Shown here piece by piece: positions 16,617 through 26,115 of a stretch of DNA of 64,000 nt. Every line of letters starts with the position of its first letter. Position 1 is the first letter of the stretch. This DNA comes from Pseudoruminococcus massiliensis (GTDB lineage: Bacteria; Bacillota; Clostridia; Oscillospirales; Acutalibacteraceae). Position numbers and translations under genes: made by a program. Where the stretch lies: contig NZ_OLMR01000001.1 of assembly GCF_900291955.1 (NCBI RefSeq), positions 434,001 through 498,000 on the forward strand. Direction: 5' to 3'. The notes below the pieces were generated by a model. That model was given only the letters and a program-made list of their open reading frames with translations. It did not search any database and was not told where the DNA came from.

Positions 16617-19600
16617 ATGGAATCATGCTCACAGTTATATATTCGTAAAATAATTGATTCAATTCTTAACAATATAAAGCAAAGACATAACAATATACTT
16701 TTTGTTAAATATTATAACACTCTTAATCTTCAAGAATCAGAACTAAGAGAAGTATTTGAAACACAAGACGATGACATTTGCTTTTTATATCATGAATTTT
16801 CTTCAAAATATATGCACAGTGTTTTTGAGCCTTTCCTCGACTGGATTATGGAGCTTTATCAGAAATTTTATAGTGATGTCGCAATAGATGAGTTTCTTGA
16901 AAAAGCTGATGTATATTTTCAGGCTCGCTCTGTAATAAAAAGTTATATCGAAACAGGCGAATGTCAGCGTGATGAAGATTTGATTTTCGCAGAATACGAA
17001 TATGAAGCAAAGCGTTTTACTAAATCAGTCTATAACATTCTTGAATATGTTTCTAAGGAGCATACTCTTTTTATGCTTCTTAATAAATTACATTTTGCAG
17101 AACAATCCACTATAAAGCTCCTCATTGAACTTGTTAATCATAATAAAGAAAATATCGCCCTTCTTGCTAATTATAATGAAGTATATAATGTTCCAGAATA
17201 TACAAAAAAAGATTGGGACACTATGATTGATTATATTGATAGCAACAATATGATTGTTGACTGGAGCTTACAAGATGGACACGCCTCAGAAAGTGAAAGA
17301 GTAGAGCTTTTTGACCCTATCCCGAAAGATATAAATCCTTATGTCAGACTTATCAACAATATGGTTTCATGTGTAATGATAGGTCAGGCAAATTATTATC
17401 TTGAGCAAATTCATAATAAATTTGAGATTGAGAAAATCACTATTCCTCTCAAGGATAAGCTTTCTTATTTAAAGCTTTATAGCATAGTCGCATTATGCCT
17501 TGATAATTCAACAACGGCACTTATGCTTTGTGATAATATAAATAATTCCATCAAAATGACAACAAGCCTTGAGGAAAGATTCAGTTGTTCATACATTTCA
17601 GCTTTAATACAATTAAGATATGGGCAAAAAGAAACTTCAAATAAATATATTCAAGAATGTTTCGACCTTTCTGATGAAATTGATGATGAAGAATATAAAT
17701 TTAAGGCAAAGCTTTTAGATTATATTATCACCTCAAACTGCTGGAAGAATATTTATTCTTGGGATGTAAATCTTATTATAGATGAAAATTTCGCAAATGA
17801 TGCAATCAAGTATAAATATTATAATCATCTTGCATATATCTATCTTTTTGGCACCTGCAATGATATTCTATACTTTGTAAATGGCACTGATGGAATTGAA
17901 AATGCGGAATACTTCAAGCGTGGTATGGCTCTTGCAAAAAAAATTAATAATGAATCTATTATGATAAATGCATGGCAGAAAAATGTTATGATGGCATCTT
18001 CTTATGGCTATTTTTCATTAGTAGATTATTTTTATAAAAAAACTCTTGAAATTATAGAAGGTCAGAATAATAAATTTGAGGAATCCAATGTATATAATGG
18101 GCTTGGATATAATCGTATTGTTAGCGAAGAATACGATGTTGCCAATAAATATTTCAACAAGGCACTTGGTATTCTCTACAAACTCAATAATCCATATCGG
18201 ATTTGCGAAACACTCTATAATATGGCAACTAATGCTATACTTGCACATGAATATTATACTGCTATTAATTATCTCACAATAGTTATTGAACTTCTTGACG
18301 CTCTTGATGAGCATCAAATGAGAATATGCAACCTCGGCAAGATTTACGGTTTTATGGTTCTATGTAATTACTATCTCGGAATAGAGTATAATGCTAATCT
18401 CTATTTCAGCAAGCTCGAAAGGTCAGTTTCTCATATGCTTGAAAAGCCTGTTGAATCAAGCTTTTATTTATGGGACGATGATATGTTCTTCTATTTTTTC
18501 ACTGCGGGCTTAATTGCAAAAGATGATGATATTGAAAAAGCCCAAAAATATTTTGACAGGGCAAGAATTCATCTTTTCCGTTCAACAGGAAACTTATTCT
18601 TTGCATATTATCAATTTGCGATTGCACAATATGACCTTTATGAAATTCAGGGAAGACACAAGGAGGCTGTAGAGATATTAAACGATGCACTTGATTTTTG
18701 CGAAACACATAATTATCAATTCAAAGCAGAAATTCTTCGTGCAAAGCTTGAGGGCAGAACATTGCCACATAAAAAATTTGACCTTAAGCTTGAAAGTGTA
18801 ACTCAAAAACAACTTGAATTAATGTCTAAGCGTTGTAAAATTGAGCACGAACTAAGTAATAAGAATAAGGGTATCAATTTCCTTCTTTCATGGCAAGATT
18901 TGCTCAATAAGGATTATTCTACTGATAAAGAACTTGTCAATAGTGCTATGAACAATATTCAGAATAGCTACAATATAGATTGTGCTTTGTTTATAGAAAT
19001 GAAAAATAATTCTCCAAAAATTTCTTATAAAAGCAAAAGCATTAGTCTGACTGATAAAGATATTCAAACTATAACTAACTTCTTCTTAGATTATAGAAAA
19101 GAATTTATTACATCTCGTTTTGACAAAACTTTTGATGATTATGATTGTATTCTTAACATTTTCGGAAAAATAAATGTTGCATCATTGATGTGTATACCTA
19201 TGTATATTAATGAAGTTCTAAAAGGCGTTATGATTTCTATTGTGAAAGTTCATGAGAATTTAACTTCTAATATCCACTTTTTTGGAAACACAGACCTTAT
19301 TATATTTAAATTTGCGGCTATGCAAATTTTAGATGCTGTTGAACGCCTTAATGCTAAGATAGAAATTAAAGCCATAAATGCAAAGCTTCAGAAAAGCTCC
19401 GTTACTGACCTGCTCACAGGCTTGCTTAATCGTCAAGGCTTTGCGAAAAAGCTTGAAGACTTCTCAGATTATTCCACAAAACAAAATTTTGAGGAACAAG
19501 AAACAACCATTCTATATATCGACCTTGATAATTTCAAATACTGCAATGACACCTTCGGTCACGATATTGGCGACCTTATGCTTAAAAAGCTTTCTTCTCT

Positions 19601-19949
19601 ATTTACCGAAATAGTTGGAGATAAAGGATATTGTGTTCGTTACGGCGGAGATGAATTTATAATAGTTCTTCCAGGTTCTTCTACGGAGTTTGGTATAAAA
19701 ATCTCAAAGCAGATTTATAAAAAAATCGAAGAAAATGGATACTTTATAAATGACATTGCTAACGCATTAAAGCGACCTATTGAAATTGATGCACAGCACA
19801 GAATTTCCTGCTCTATTGGTATTTCAACATCACAAAAATATAATCAGGAATCAATTATGGAATGTCTAAAACACGCTGATTCAGCCCTTTATGATATAAA
19901 GAAAGGCACTAAGCACGATTTCAAGGTTTGGCAAAAGGTTCAAAAATAA
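16617..19949 (+). CDS. GGDEF diguanylate cyclase with NTPase-like, TPR and GAF regions
   Basis: A 1110-residue predicted cytoplasmic signalling protein. The C-terminal GGDEF domain (about residues 935-1105) has intact DLLTGLLNR, DLDNFKYCNDTFGHDIGD and the active-site RYGGDEF near 1010, so it should make cyclic di-GMP. The four residues five positions before GGDEF are not RxxD, so the inhibitory site is missing. Before it lies a GAF-like region (about 760-910), and TPR-like helices fill about 240-720. The first 220 residues resemble the NTPase part of STAND regulators, with a Walker B-like LLNKLHFAEQSTIKLL, but no Walker A is present. No membrane segment is seen. GGAGG precedes the ATG by nine bases. 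Confidence 0.85.
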   Translation: MESCSQLYIRKIIDSILNNIKQRHNNILFVKYYNTLNLQESELREVFETQDDDICFLYHEFSSKYMHSVFEPFLDWIMELYQKFYSDVAIDEFLEKADVYFQARSVIKSYIETGECQRDEDLIFAEYEYEAKRFTKSVYNILEYVSKEHTLFMLLNKLHFAEQSTIKLLIELVNHNKENIALLANYNEVYNVPEYTKKDWDTMIDYIDSNNMIVDWSLQDGHASESERVELFDPIPKDINPYVRLINNMVSCVMIGQANYYLEQIHNKFEIEKITIPLKDKLSYLKLYSIVALCLDNSTTALMLCDNINNSIKMTTSLEERFSCSYISALIQLRYGQKETSNKYIQECFDLSDEIDDEEYKFKAKLLDYIITSNCWKNIYSWDVNLIIDENFANDAIKYKYYNHLAYIYLFGTCNDILYFVNGTDGIENAEYFKRGMALAKKINNESIMINAWQKNVMMASSYGYFSLVDYFYKKTLEIIEGQNNKFEESNVYNGLGYNRIVSEEYDVANKYFNKALGILYKLNNPYRICETLYNMATNAILAHEYYTAINYLTIVIELLDALDEHQMRICNLGKIYGFMVLCNYYLGIEYNANLYFSKLERSVSHMLEKPVESSFYLWDDDMFFYFFTAGLIAKDDDIEKAQKYFDRARIHLFRSTGNLFFAYYQFAIAQYDLYEIQGRHKEAVEILNDALDFCETHNYQFKAEILRAKLEGRTLPHKKFDLKLESVTQKQLELMSKRCKIEHELSNKNKGINFLLSWQDLLNKDYSTDKELVNSAMNNIQNSYNIDCALFIEMKNNSPKISYKSKSISLTDKDIQTITNFFLDYRKEFITSRFDKTFDDYDCILNIFGKINVASLMCIPMYINEVLKGVMISIVKVHENLTSNIHFFGNTDLIIFKFAAMQILDAVERLNAKIEIKAINAKLQKSSVTDLLTGLLNRQGFAKKLEDFSDYSTKQNFEEQETTILYIDLDNFKYCNDTFGHDIGDLMLKKLSSLFTEIVGDKGYCVRYGGDEFIIVLPGSSTEFGIKISKQIYKKIEENGYFINDIANALKRPIEIDAQHRISCSIGISTSQKYNQESIMECLKHADSALYDIKKGTKHDFKVWQKVQK

Positions 19950-19960
19950 ATTAAAAATAA

Positions 19961-20011
19961 AACAACTCGGATTATAAACCATTCAGGTAAATAATTCGAG
20001 TTGTTATTTTT
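19961..20011. terminator. Terminator between convergent genes
   Basis: AACAACTCG/CGAGTTGTT stem with an inner ATTAT/ATAAT pairing. It is followed by TATTTTTA on the plus strand and preceded by an A tract that serves the minus strand. Confidence 0.8.
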
Positions 20012-20030
20012 ACTGTAATTTACTAAAAAA

Positions 20031-21230
20031 TCAATCTACTAAATCTGGATTGAAGCTTTCTTTCCATGGAAGTCCCCATTTGTTGAGTGCGTCCATAAAT
20101 GGGTCTGGGTCGAATTCCTCTATGTTATATACGCCAGGCTTTTTCCACTTGCCTGTGAGAATCATAGCTGCACCTATCATTGCAGGAACGCCTGTTGTAT
20201 AAGAAATAGCCTGTGAGCCTACTTCCTTATAGCACTCCTCATGGTCACAAACATTATAAAGATAATATGTTTTATCCTTGCCGTCTTTCTTACCTTGGAA
20301 GATACAGCCTATGTTTGTCTTACCCTTTGTGCGTGGTCCTAAAGATGCTGGGTCTGGAAGAACAGCCTTTAAGAACTGAAGTGGAACAATTTGCTTGCCC
20401 TCAAATTCAATTGGCTCAATAGAAGTCATTCCAACATTCTCAAGGCACTTGAGATGTGTAAGATAGCTCTGTCCAAAGGTCATAAAGAAACGAATACGCT
20501 TAATGCCCTTGATATTAAGTGCAAGCGACTCTAATTCTTCGTGGTGGAGAAGATACATATCCTTCTCGCCTATCTCTGGGAAATTATAAACTCTCTTGAT
20601 TTCCATAGGCTCTGTTTCTACCCACTTACCGTCCTCAATATAGCTTCCCTTTGCGGAAACCTCACGAATATTGATTTCAGGGTTAAAGTTTGTTGCAAAC
20701 GGATAGCCGTGGTCGCCTGCGTTGCAATCGAGAATATCAATATAATTGATTTCATCAAACTGGTGCTTCTGTGCATAAGCGGAGAAAACACCTGTTACGC
20801 CTGGGTCAAAGCCACTGCCTAAGAGAGCAGTAATTCCCGCCTCCTTAAATTTCTCACGATATGCCCACTGCCACTTATACTCAAACTTTGCGGTATCGAG
20901 TGGTTCGTAGTTAGCTGTATCAACATAGTCTGTCTTTGTTTCAAGGCAAGCGTCCATAATTGTTAAATCCTGATATGGCAAAGCGACATTTATGACAATA
21001 TCAGGCTTTTCTTTATTGATAAGAGCGACAAGCTCTGCAACATTATCTGCGTCAACCTGAGCAGTTGTAATTTTTGTTTTTCCACCATCAAGCTTTTCCT
21101 TGAGTGCGTCGCACTTAGATTTTGTACGGCTTGCTATACAAATTTCCTCAAAAACCTCTGAATTTTGGCAGCACTTATGAACTACTACGCTTGCAACACC
21201 GCCTGCACCAATTATCAATGCCTTTGACAT
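20031..21230 (-). CDS. Carboxy(nor)spermidine dehydrogenase (saccharopine dehydrogenase family)
   Basis: A 399-residue protein of the saccharopine dehydrogenase fold. It has an N-terminal Rossmann motif (ALIIGAGGVASVVVHK) and the typical GSGFDPGVTGVFSAYAQ, DCNAGDHGYPFATNFNPEINIRE and TTGVPAMIGAAMIL. In polyamine clusters this family reductively condenses aspartate semialdehyde with putrescine or diaminopropane to carboxyspermidine or carboxynorspermidine. It is the last gene of speD-decarboxylase-speE-this gene, which supports that role over lysine metabolism. The decarboxylase NspC needed next is not adjacent. Confidence 0.85.
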   Translation of the reverse strand: MSKALIIGAGGVASVVVHKCCQNSEVFEEICIASRTKSKCDALKEKLDGGKTKITTAQVDADNVAELVALINKEKPDIVINVALPYQDLTIMDACLETKTDYVDTANYEPLDTAKFEYKWQWAYREKFKEAGITALLGSGFDPGVTGVFSAYAQKHQFDEINYIDILDCNAGDHGYPFATNFNPEINIREVSAKGSYIEDGKWVETEPMEIKRVYNFPEIGEKDMYLLHHEELESLALNIKGIKRIRFFMTFGQSYLTHLKCLENVGMTSIEPIEFEGKQIVPLQFLKAVLPDPASLGPRTKGKTNIGCIFQGKKDGKDKTYYLYNVCDHEECYKEVGSQAISYTTGVPAMIGAAMILTGKWKKPGVYNIEEFDPDPFMDALNKWGLPWKESFNPDLVD

Positions 21231-21248
21231 TTTGATTACCCCCTAAAT

Positions 21249-22091
21249 TTATCCTAAAGCTTCTAATACATAATTTGGCAAAGCAAAGCTACCCTTATGA
21301 AGCTCTGTATTATAGTATCTTGTCTTTAATCCACGCTTATTCCATGCATCTGCATCAAGGTCTTTTATCGGGTCGAACTTCTTTGAAGCAAAGCCAAACA
21401 GCCAATGACCTGACGGATAGGTTGGAATATGTGCCTGATATACCCTTACTATCGGGAAAAAGTCCGCTATCTTCTTATGAGCAAGACGCATAGCCCTTGC
21501 ATAAACTGAATAATATGGGCTTTCGTGCTGATTTACAAGAATACCGCTCTCATTGAGAGCCTTATAGCAGTTACCGTAAAATTCCTTTGTAAAAAGTCCC
21601 TCTCCAGGACCTACCGGGTCGGTTGAATCCACTATAATTAAATCATACTGATTTTCACAGCTACGAACATATCTCAAGCCGTCATCAATATGTATAGTAA
21701 CCTTTTTGTCGAGAAGCTTGCCTGAAACATCAGGTAAATATTCAAGACAGGCATCTACAACCATTTTATCTATTTCGACAAGGTCTATATGTTCTATATT
21801 ATCATATTTTGTAAGCTCGGCGGTTACTCCGCCGTCACCTGCTCCGATAACAAGAACATTCTTAATATTTGGATTAACGGAAAGTGGAATATGTGTTATC
21901 ATTTCGTGATATATAAATTCGTCCTTTTCGGTCAGCATAATTCTGTCATCAAGGATAAGAATTTTACCAAACTCGGGAGTAGAAAAAATTTCTATTCTCT
22001 GATAGTCTGATTCTGCCGCATAAATCTGCTTATCACAGCGAATCGAAAAACGGACATTATTCGTCTGCTCTTCAGTATACCAAAGCTCCAA
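21249..22091 (-). CDS. speE: Spermidine synthase (polyamine aminopropyltransferase)
   Basis: SpeE transfers the aminopropyl group of decarboxylated AdoMet to putrescine. The 280-residue sequence has the usual order: ELWYTEEQTNNVRFSI at the start, YQRIEIF, the AdoMet-binding VLVIGAGDGGVTAEL, the acidic VEIDKMVVD, and the catalytic VDSTDPVGPGEGLF. It lies 18 bases upstream of the dehydrogenase gene and 100 bases after the decarboxylase gene. Confidence 0.95.
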   Translation of the reverse strand: MELWYTEEQTNNVRFSIRCDKQIYAAESDYQRIEIFSTPEFGKILILDDRIMLTEKDEFIYHEMITHIPLSVNPNIKNVLVIGAGDGGVTAELTKYDNIEHIDLVEIDKMVVDACLEYLPDVSGKLLDKKVTIHIDDGLRYVRSCENQYDLIIVDSTDPVGPGEGLFTKEFYGNCYKALNESGILVNQHESPYYSVYARAMRLAHKKIADFFPIVRVYQAHIPTYPSGHWLFGFASKKFDPIKDLDADAWNKRGLKTRYYNTELHKGSFALPNYVLEALG

Positions 22092-22191
22092 AAAATCAAC
22101 TCCTTAAAAAATATCTGCAAATAAATTATACCACACTTATTTGGAATTTAAATATTATATAAGTAAATTTTACTAAAACATTATCAAAAAA

Positions 22192-23637
22192 TCATTTCAG
22201 AACATTCAGCTTTTCTGTGTTCATATCTTCTGTGCCGAGAAGTGTTGCACCTTTTTTCTTTGCATAAAGAATATAATCGAGCGAATCCTTTGTTACAAGC
22301 TCACCCGGAGCAAGAATAGGTATTCCGGGCGGATAACACATAACAAATTCCGCACAAACCTTGCCGACAGTTTCTTCTATTGGAAGCTGTATCTTTTCAT
22401 TATAAAATGCGTCTTGCGGAGAACATACTACAATAGGCTTTATATATTCGTGGTCGAGCAAGCCTGCACTTGTCTTGGAATAAAGACGCTTAATCTCTGA
22501 AAGTGCCGCAACAAGTCTTTCAACCTCTAAGATTCTGTCACCGACAGAAATTATCGCAAGAATATTGCCAATATCGCCAAATTCAATCTGAATTTCATAC
22601 TTGTCACGAAGTAAATCATAGACTTCTATTCCTGCTAAACCAATATCTCTTGTATGTATAGAAAGCTTTGTCGGGTCAAAGTCGAAAACTGTATCTCCGT
22701 TAATAAGCTCACGGGAAAATGCGTAATATCCGCCAAGCTTATTTACTTCACTTCTGCCATAATTTGCAAGCATTGTTACATTTTCGAAAATCCTTTTGCC
22801 ATTAAGAGCGAGATTTCGGCGTGAAATATCGAGCGATGAGGTCAAAAGATATGAACCGCTTGTTGTTTGGGTGAGATTTATAATCTGGCGGACATAACCT
22901 GCATTCATACTTTCTCCGAGCAAGAGCAGGGAGCTTTGAGTCAGAGAACCGCCTGTTTTGTGCATACTTACAGCAGACATATCTGCTCCGACACGCATAG
23001 CCGCAAGAGGCATATAGTCGCCAAAATAGAAATGTGTTCCATGGGCTTCGTCAACAAGAACTTTCATTCCTGCCTTATGGGCAATCTTGACGATTTCACG
23101 AAGATTGGAACATACACCGTAATAGGTTGGGTTATTGACTATAACAGCCTTTGCGTCAGGATTTTCGTCAATGGCTCTCTGTACATCTTCAACAGCCATT
23201 CCAAGCGGTATGCCAAGCTGTGTATTAAGTCCTGGGTCAACATATACTGGAACAGCTCCGCAGACTATAAGGGCATTTATAGAGCTTCTATGAACATTTC
23301 TTGGCATTATAATCTTTTCGCCACGCTTACAGACACTCATAACCATAGCTTGTACTGCACTTGATGTTCCGTTCACCATAAAAAAGGCATGAGCTGCACC
23401 AAATGCCTCTGCTGCAAGCTCTTGTGCCTCTTTAATAACGCTTACTGGGTGACAAAGATTATCAAGTGGCTTCATAGAGTTGACATCTACACTCATACAC
23501 TGCTTACCGAGGAAATTAGTCAGCTCACTATTTCCTTTTCCCTGCTTATGACCAGGGACATCAAATGAAACTATTCTATTTTCTTTGTATTCTAAAAGTG
23601 CTTCATAAAGTGGAGCGTCGTTCTGTGAAAGACTCAT
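22192..23637 (-). CDS. Orn/Lys/Arg decarboxylase family protein (probable arginine decarboxylase)
   Basis: A 481-residue PLP decarboxylase of the short Gram-positive type. Visible are SFDVPGHKQGKGN at the start, FMVNGTSSAVQAMVMS, the DEAHGTHFYFG aspartate-histidine pair, and the PLP lysine in SAVSMHKTGGSLTQSS. The C-terminal YPPGIPILAPGELV is also typical. The N-terminal wing domain of the large enterobacterial enzymes is absent. In this polyamine cluster arginine decarboxylase is the likely activity, but lysine or ornithine cannot be excluded. It starts 11 bases after speD, with GAGGT eight bases before its ATG. Confidence 0.88.
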   Translation of the reverse strand: MSLSQNDAPLYEALLEYKENRIVSFDVPGHKQGKGNSELTNFLGKQCMSVDVNSMKPLDNLCHPVSVIKEAQELAAEAFGAAHAFFMVNGTSSAVQAMVMSVCKRGEKIIMPRNVHRSSINALIVCGAVPVYVDPGLNTQLGIPLGMAVEDVQRAIDENPDAKAVIVNNPTYYGVCSNLREIVKIAHKAGMKVLVDEAHGTHFYFGDYMPLAAMRVGADMSAVSMHKTGGSLTQSSLLLLGESMNAGYVRQIINLTQTTSGSYLLTSSLDISRRNLALNGKRIFENVTMLANYGRSEVNKLGGYYAFSRELINGDTVFDFDPTKLSIHTRDIGLAGIEVYDLLRDKYEIQIEFGDIGNILAIISVGDRILEVERLVAALSEIKRLYSKTSAGLLDHEYIKPIVVCSPQDAFYNEKIQLPIEETVGKVCAEFVMCYPPGIPILAPGELVTKDSLDYILYAKKKGATLLGTEDMNTEKLNVLK

Positions 23638-23648
23638 TTCTGCTTACC

Positions 23649-24449
23649 TCAATCATAAACATTTGTACCGCTGAAAATCTCTATCATTTCCTTGCGGAGA
23701 TTGTTTGAGATTTCAAGGCGTTCTTTCGGTGGAAGCTCATAAACATCAGTTTTGAATAGATAATTCTTAAGCTCAATTTCTTTAATGAGCATCTGAGTAT
23801 GAAAAATATTAGATTGATATACATTAACATCAATAGCATCATATCTGCGGAGAGTTTCCTCTCGGATATAGTCCTGAATTGATGTCATCTTATGGTCAAG
23901 AAACAGCTTTTTGCCACTTTGGTCACGAGTAAAGCCACGAACTCTGTAATCTATCGTGATAATATCGGAATCAAAGCTATCAATAAGGAAATCGAGTGTA
24001 TTAAGTGGGGAAATTGTTCCGCAGGTTGATACATCAATATCAACTCGGAATGTTGCAATAGCATTATCTGGGTGATATTCTGGATAAGTATGCACTGTAA
24101 CATGGCTTTTATCAAGATGTGCCGCAATCTCTTCACGCCATCTGCCACAGTTACAAGATTCGTCTATCGTTTCAGGATAGCCTTTTTCAGAAATAAGCAA
24201 GGTTACACTCGCTCCTTGTGGGTCATAATCCTGCTTAGAGATATTAAGCACACTCGCTCCTATCATATCTGTAACATCACAAAGAATATTCGTTAAACGC
24301 TCAGAATTATACTGCTCGTCTATATACTTTATATAGTCTATTTGCTCACGCTGAGATTTAGCATAACAAACATCATAGATATTGAAGCTAAGAGTTTTTG
24401 TGAGGTTGTTAAAGCCATATAGCTTAAGCCTTTTTTCCAACCCTAACAT
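23649..24449 (-). CDS. speD: S-adenosylmethionine decarboxylase proenzyme, E. coli type
   Basis: SpeD supplies decarboxylated AdoMet for SpeE. The enzyme is made as a proenzyme that cleaves itself to give a pyruvoyl group. The 266-residue protein carries the site in [13 protein letters not shown], so cleavage is expected between Lys114 and Ser115. The following [16 protein letters not shown] and [13 protein letters not shown] match the larger E. coli class rather than the short Bacillus class. I use the ATG at 24449; a GTG one codon earlier is also possible, and AAAGG fits the ATG better. Confidence 0.93.
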   Translation of the reverse strand: MLGLEKRLKLYGFNNLTKTLSFNIYDVCYAKSQREQIDYIKYIDEQYNSERLTNILCDVTDMIGASVLNISKQDYDPQGASVTLLISEKGYPETIDESCNCGRWREEIAAHLDKSHVTVHTYPEYHPDNAIATFRVDIDVSTCGTISPLNTLDFLIDSFDSDIITIDYRVRGFTRDQSGKKLFLDHKMTSIQDYIREETLRRYDAIDVNVYQSNIFHTQMLIKEIELKNYLFKTDVYELPPKERLEISNNLRKEMIEIFSGTNVYD

Positions 24450-24479
24450 CACGACCTTTCAGGCAAAATACATCAATTT

Positions 24480-24508
24480 ACTATATCACAAAACCGAGCG
24501 GAAAGCAA
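24480..24508 (-). promoter_or_regulatory. Polyamine cluster promoter
   Basis: Minus strand TTGCTT (24503-24508), a 17-base spacer and TATAGT (24480-24485), about 30 bases before speD. Confidence 0.6.
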
Positions 24509-24625
24509 TGATTTCAGAAATAATTTATATAGTTTATACTACAGTGATTGCATAATCAAATATTCAGTCAGCAATAACTTAATGATTATGCACAAACATT
24601 TCGTATATTATTTAAAATGCTTATC

Positions 24626-24655
24626 TTGACAAGTAATACAAAAATGGTATATATT
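24626..24655 (+). promoter_or_regulatory. lysA-like gene promoter
   Basis: TTGACA (24626-24631) followed by TATATT (24650-24655) at 18 bases, or TATATA preceded by TGG at 16 bases. Confidence 0.65.
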
Positions 24656-24722
24656 ATATTTGTTGAAATTTTTTATTTTTTCGATAAAATCGGAAAAAAT
24701 GAAATAAATGGAGGGATTTATA

Positions 24723-25982
24723 ATGAAAAAGGTACCTTTTATCACTAAGGAACAGGCTGAGGAAATTGCAAAAAAATATCCTACTCCTTTCCATATATAT
24801 GACGAAAAAGGCATCAGAGAAAACGCCAGAAGACTTTATGACGCTTTCTCTTGGAATAAAGGTTTTAAGGAGTTTTTCGCTGTAAAAGCTACTCCTAACC
24901 CTACAATTCTTAAAATCTTGAAGGAAGAGGGTTGCGGTACAGACTGTTCTTCCTACACTGAGCTTCTTATGAGCAAACGCTGTGGCTTTGATGGCTCAAA
25001 TATTATGTTTAGCTCTAATGATACTCCAACAAGCGAGTTCAGATATGCTAACGAAATCGGTGCAACAATAAATCTTGACGATATTACTCATATTGACTTC
25101 GTTAAGCAAGCTTGTGGAAAAATTCCTGAAAGAATTTCCTGCCGATATAATCCAGGCGGAAAGTTCTCTATTGCTAATACTATTATGGACAACCCTGGCG
25201 ATGCAAAATACGGTCTTACAAGACCACAGATGACAGAAGCTTTCAAAACTCTTAAAGAGCTTGGTGCCAAAGAATTTGGTATTCACGCATTCCTCGCAAG
25301 TAACACTGTTACAAATGAATATTATCCTATGCTCGCAAAAATCCTTTTCACAACTGCTGTTGAGCTTGCTAAGGAAACAGGCGTTCATATCGGATTTATC
25401 AACCTCTCTGGTGGTGTCGGAATCCCTTATACACCAGATAAAGAGCCTAACGATATTTATGCTATTGGTGAGGGTGTTCGCAAAGCATATGAGGAAGTTC
25501 TTGTTCCTGCCGGAATGGGCGATGTAGCTATCTATACAGAGCTTGGACGCTTTATGCTTGCACCTTATGGACATCTTGTAACAAGAGCAATTCACGAAAA
25601 GCACACACATAAGGAATATATCGGCGTTGATGCTTGTGCTGTAAACCTTATGCGTCCTGCAATGTATGGTGCATATCATCATATTACAGTACTTGGCAAA
25701 GAGAATGAGCCTTGCGACCATATCTATGATATTACAGGTTCACTTTGCGAAAATAACGATAAATTTGCAATAGACAGAGCGTTGCCTAAGATTGATATGG
25801 GTGATTTACTTGTTATACATGATACAGGTGCACACGGCTTCGCTATGGGATATAACTATAATGGTAAGCTTAAATCAGCTGAACTTCTTCTTCGTGAGGA
25901 CGGCTCTGTGCTTCAAATTCGTCGTGCAGAAACTCCTGATGACTATTTCGCAACACTTGAAGGATTTTGGGATAAAATTTAA
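24723..25982 (+). CDS. lysA: Diaminopimelate decarboxylase (fold-type III PLP enzyme)
   Basis: A 419-residue fold-type III PLP decarboxylase. LysA decarboxylates meso-diaminopimelate to lysine. Motifs: TPFHIYDEKGIRENARR, the PLP lysine in FFAVKATPNPTIL, GCGTDCSSYTELLMSKRCGF, FINLSGGVGIPY, YTELGRFMLAPYG, and near the end SLCENNDKFA with DTGAHGFAMGYNYNGK, which resembles LysA more than NspC. The ATG at 24723 has GGAGGG eight bases upstream. It is divergent from the polyamine cluster. A role as carboxyspermidine decarboxylase is possible given that neighbour but fits the motifs less well. Confidence 0.82.
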   Translation: MKKVPFITKEQAEEIAKKYPTPFHIYDEKGIRENARRLYDAFSWNKGFKEFFAVKATPNPTILKILKEEGCGTDCSSYTELLMSKRCGFDGSNIMFSSNDTPTSEFRYANEIGATINLDDITHIDFVKQACGKIPERISCRYNPGGKFSIANTIMDNPGDAKYGLTRPQMTEAFKTLKELGAKEFGIHAFLASNTVTNEYYPMLAKILFTTAVELAKETGVHIGFINLSGGVGIPYTPDKEPNDIYAIGEGVRKAYEEVLVPAGMGDVAIYTELGRFMLAPYGHLVTRAIHEKHTHKEYIGVDACAVNLMRPAMYGAYHHITVLGKENEPCDHIYDITGSLCENNDKFAIDRALPKIDMGDLLVIHDTGAHGFAMGYNYNGKLKSAELLLREDGSVLQIRRAETPDDYFATLEGFWDKI

Positions 25983-26038
25983 AATTCTCTCCCCTTTAGA
26001 TTTAAACGAGTTTTAAATTCATATCATTAATTAAACAA

Positions 26039-26082
26039 GACGGCACAGCAAGAGAACTAATCTCAAGCTGTGCCGTCTGCTT
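26039..26082. terminator. Terminator between convergent genes
   Basis: GACGGCACAGC...GCTGTGCCGTC stem with a 17-base loop, downstream of the lysA-like gene and facing the permease gene. The following T tract is weak (TGCTTTAT). Confidence 0.7.
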
Positions 26083-26115
26083 TATATGGGAATGTTAAAT
26101 GTAAAAATATGCAAA

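Noticed and set aside
24996-25721. 241-codon minus-strand frame inside the lysA-like gene
   Set aside because: Cysteine/serine-rich shadow of the real gene, without a start signal.
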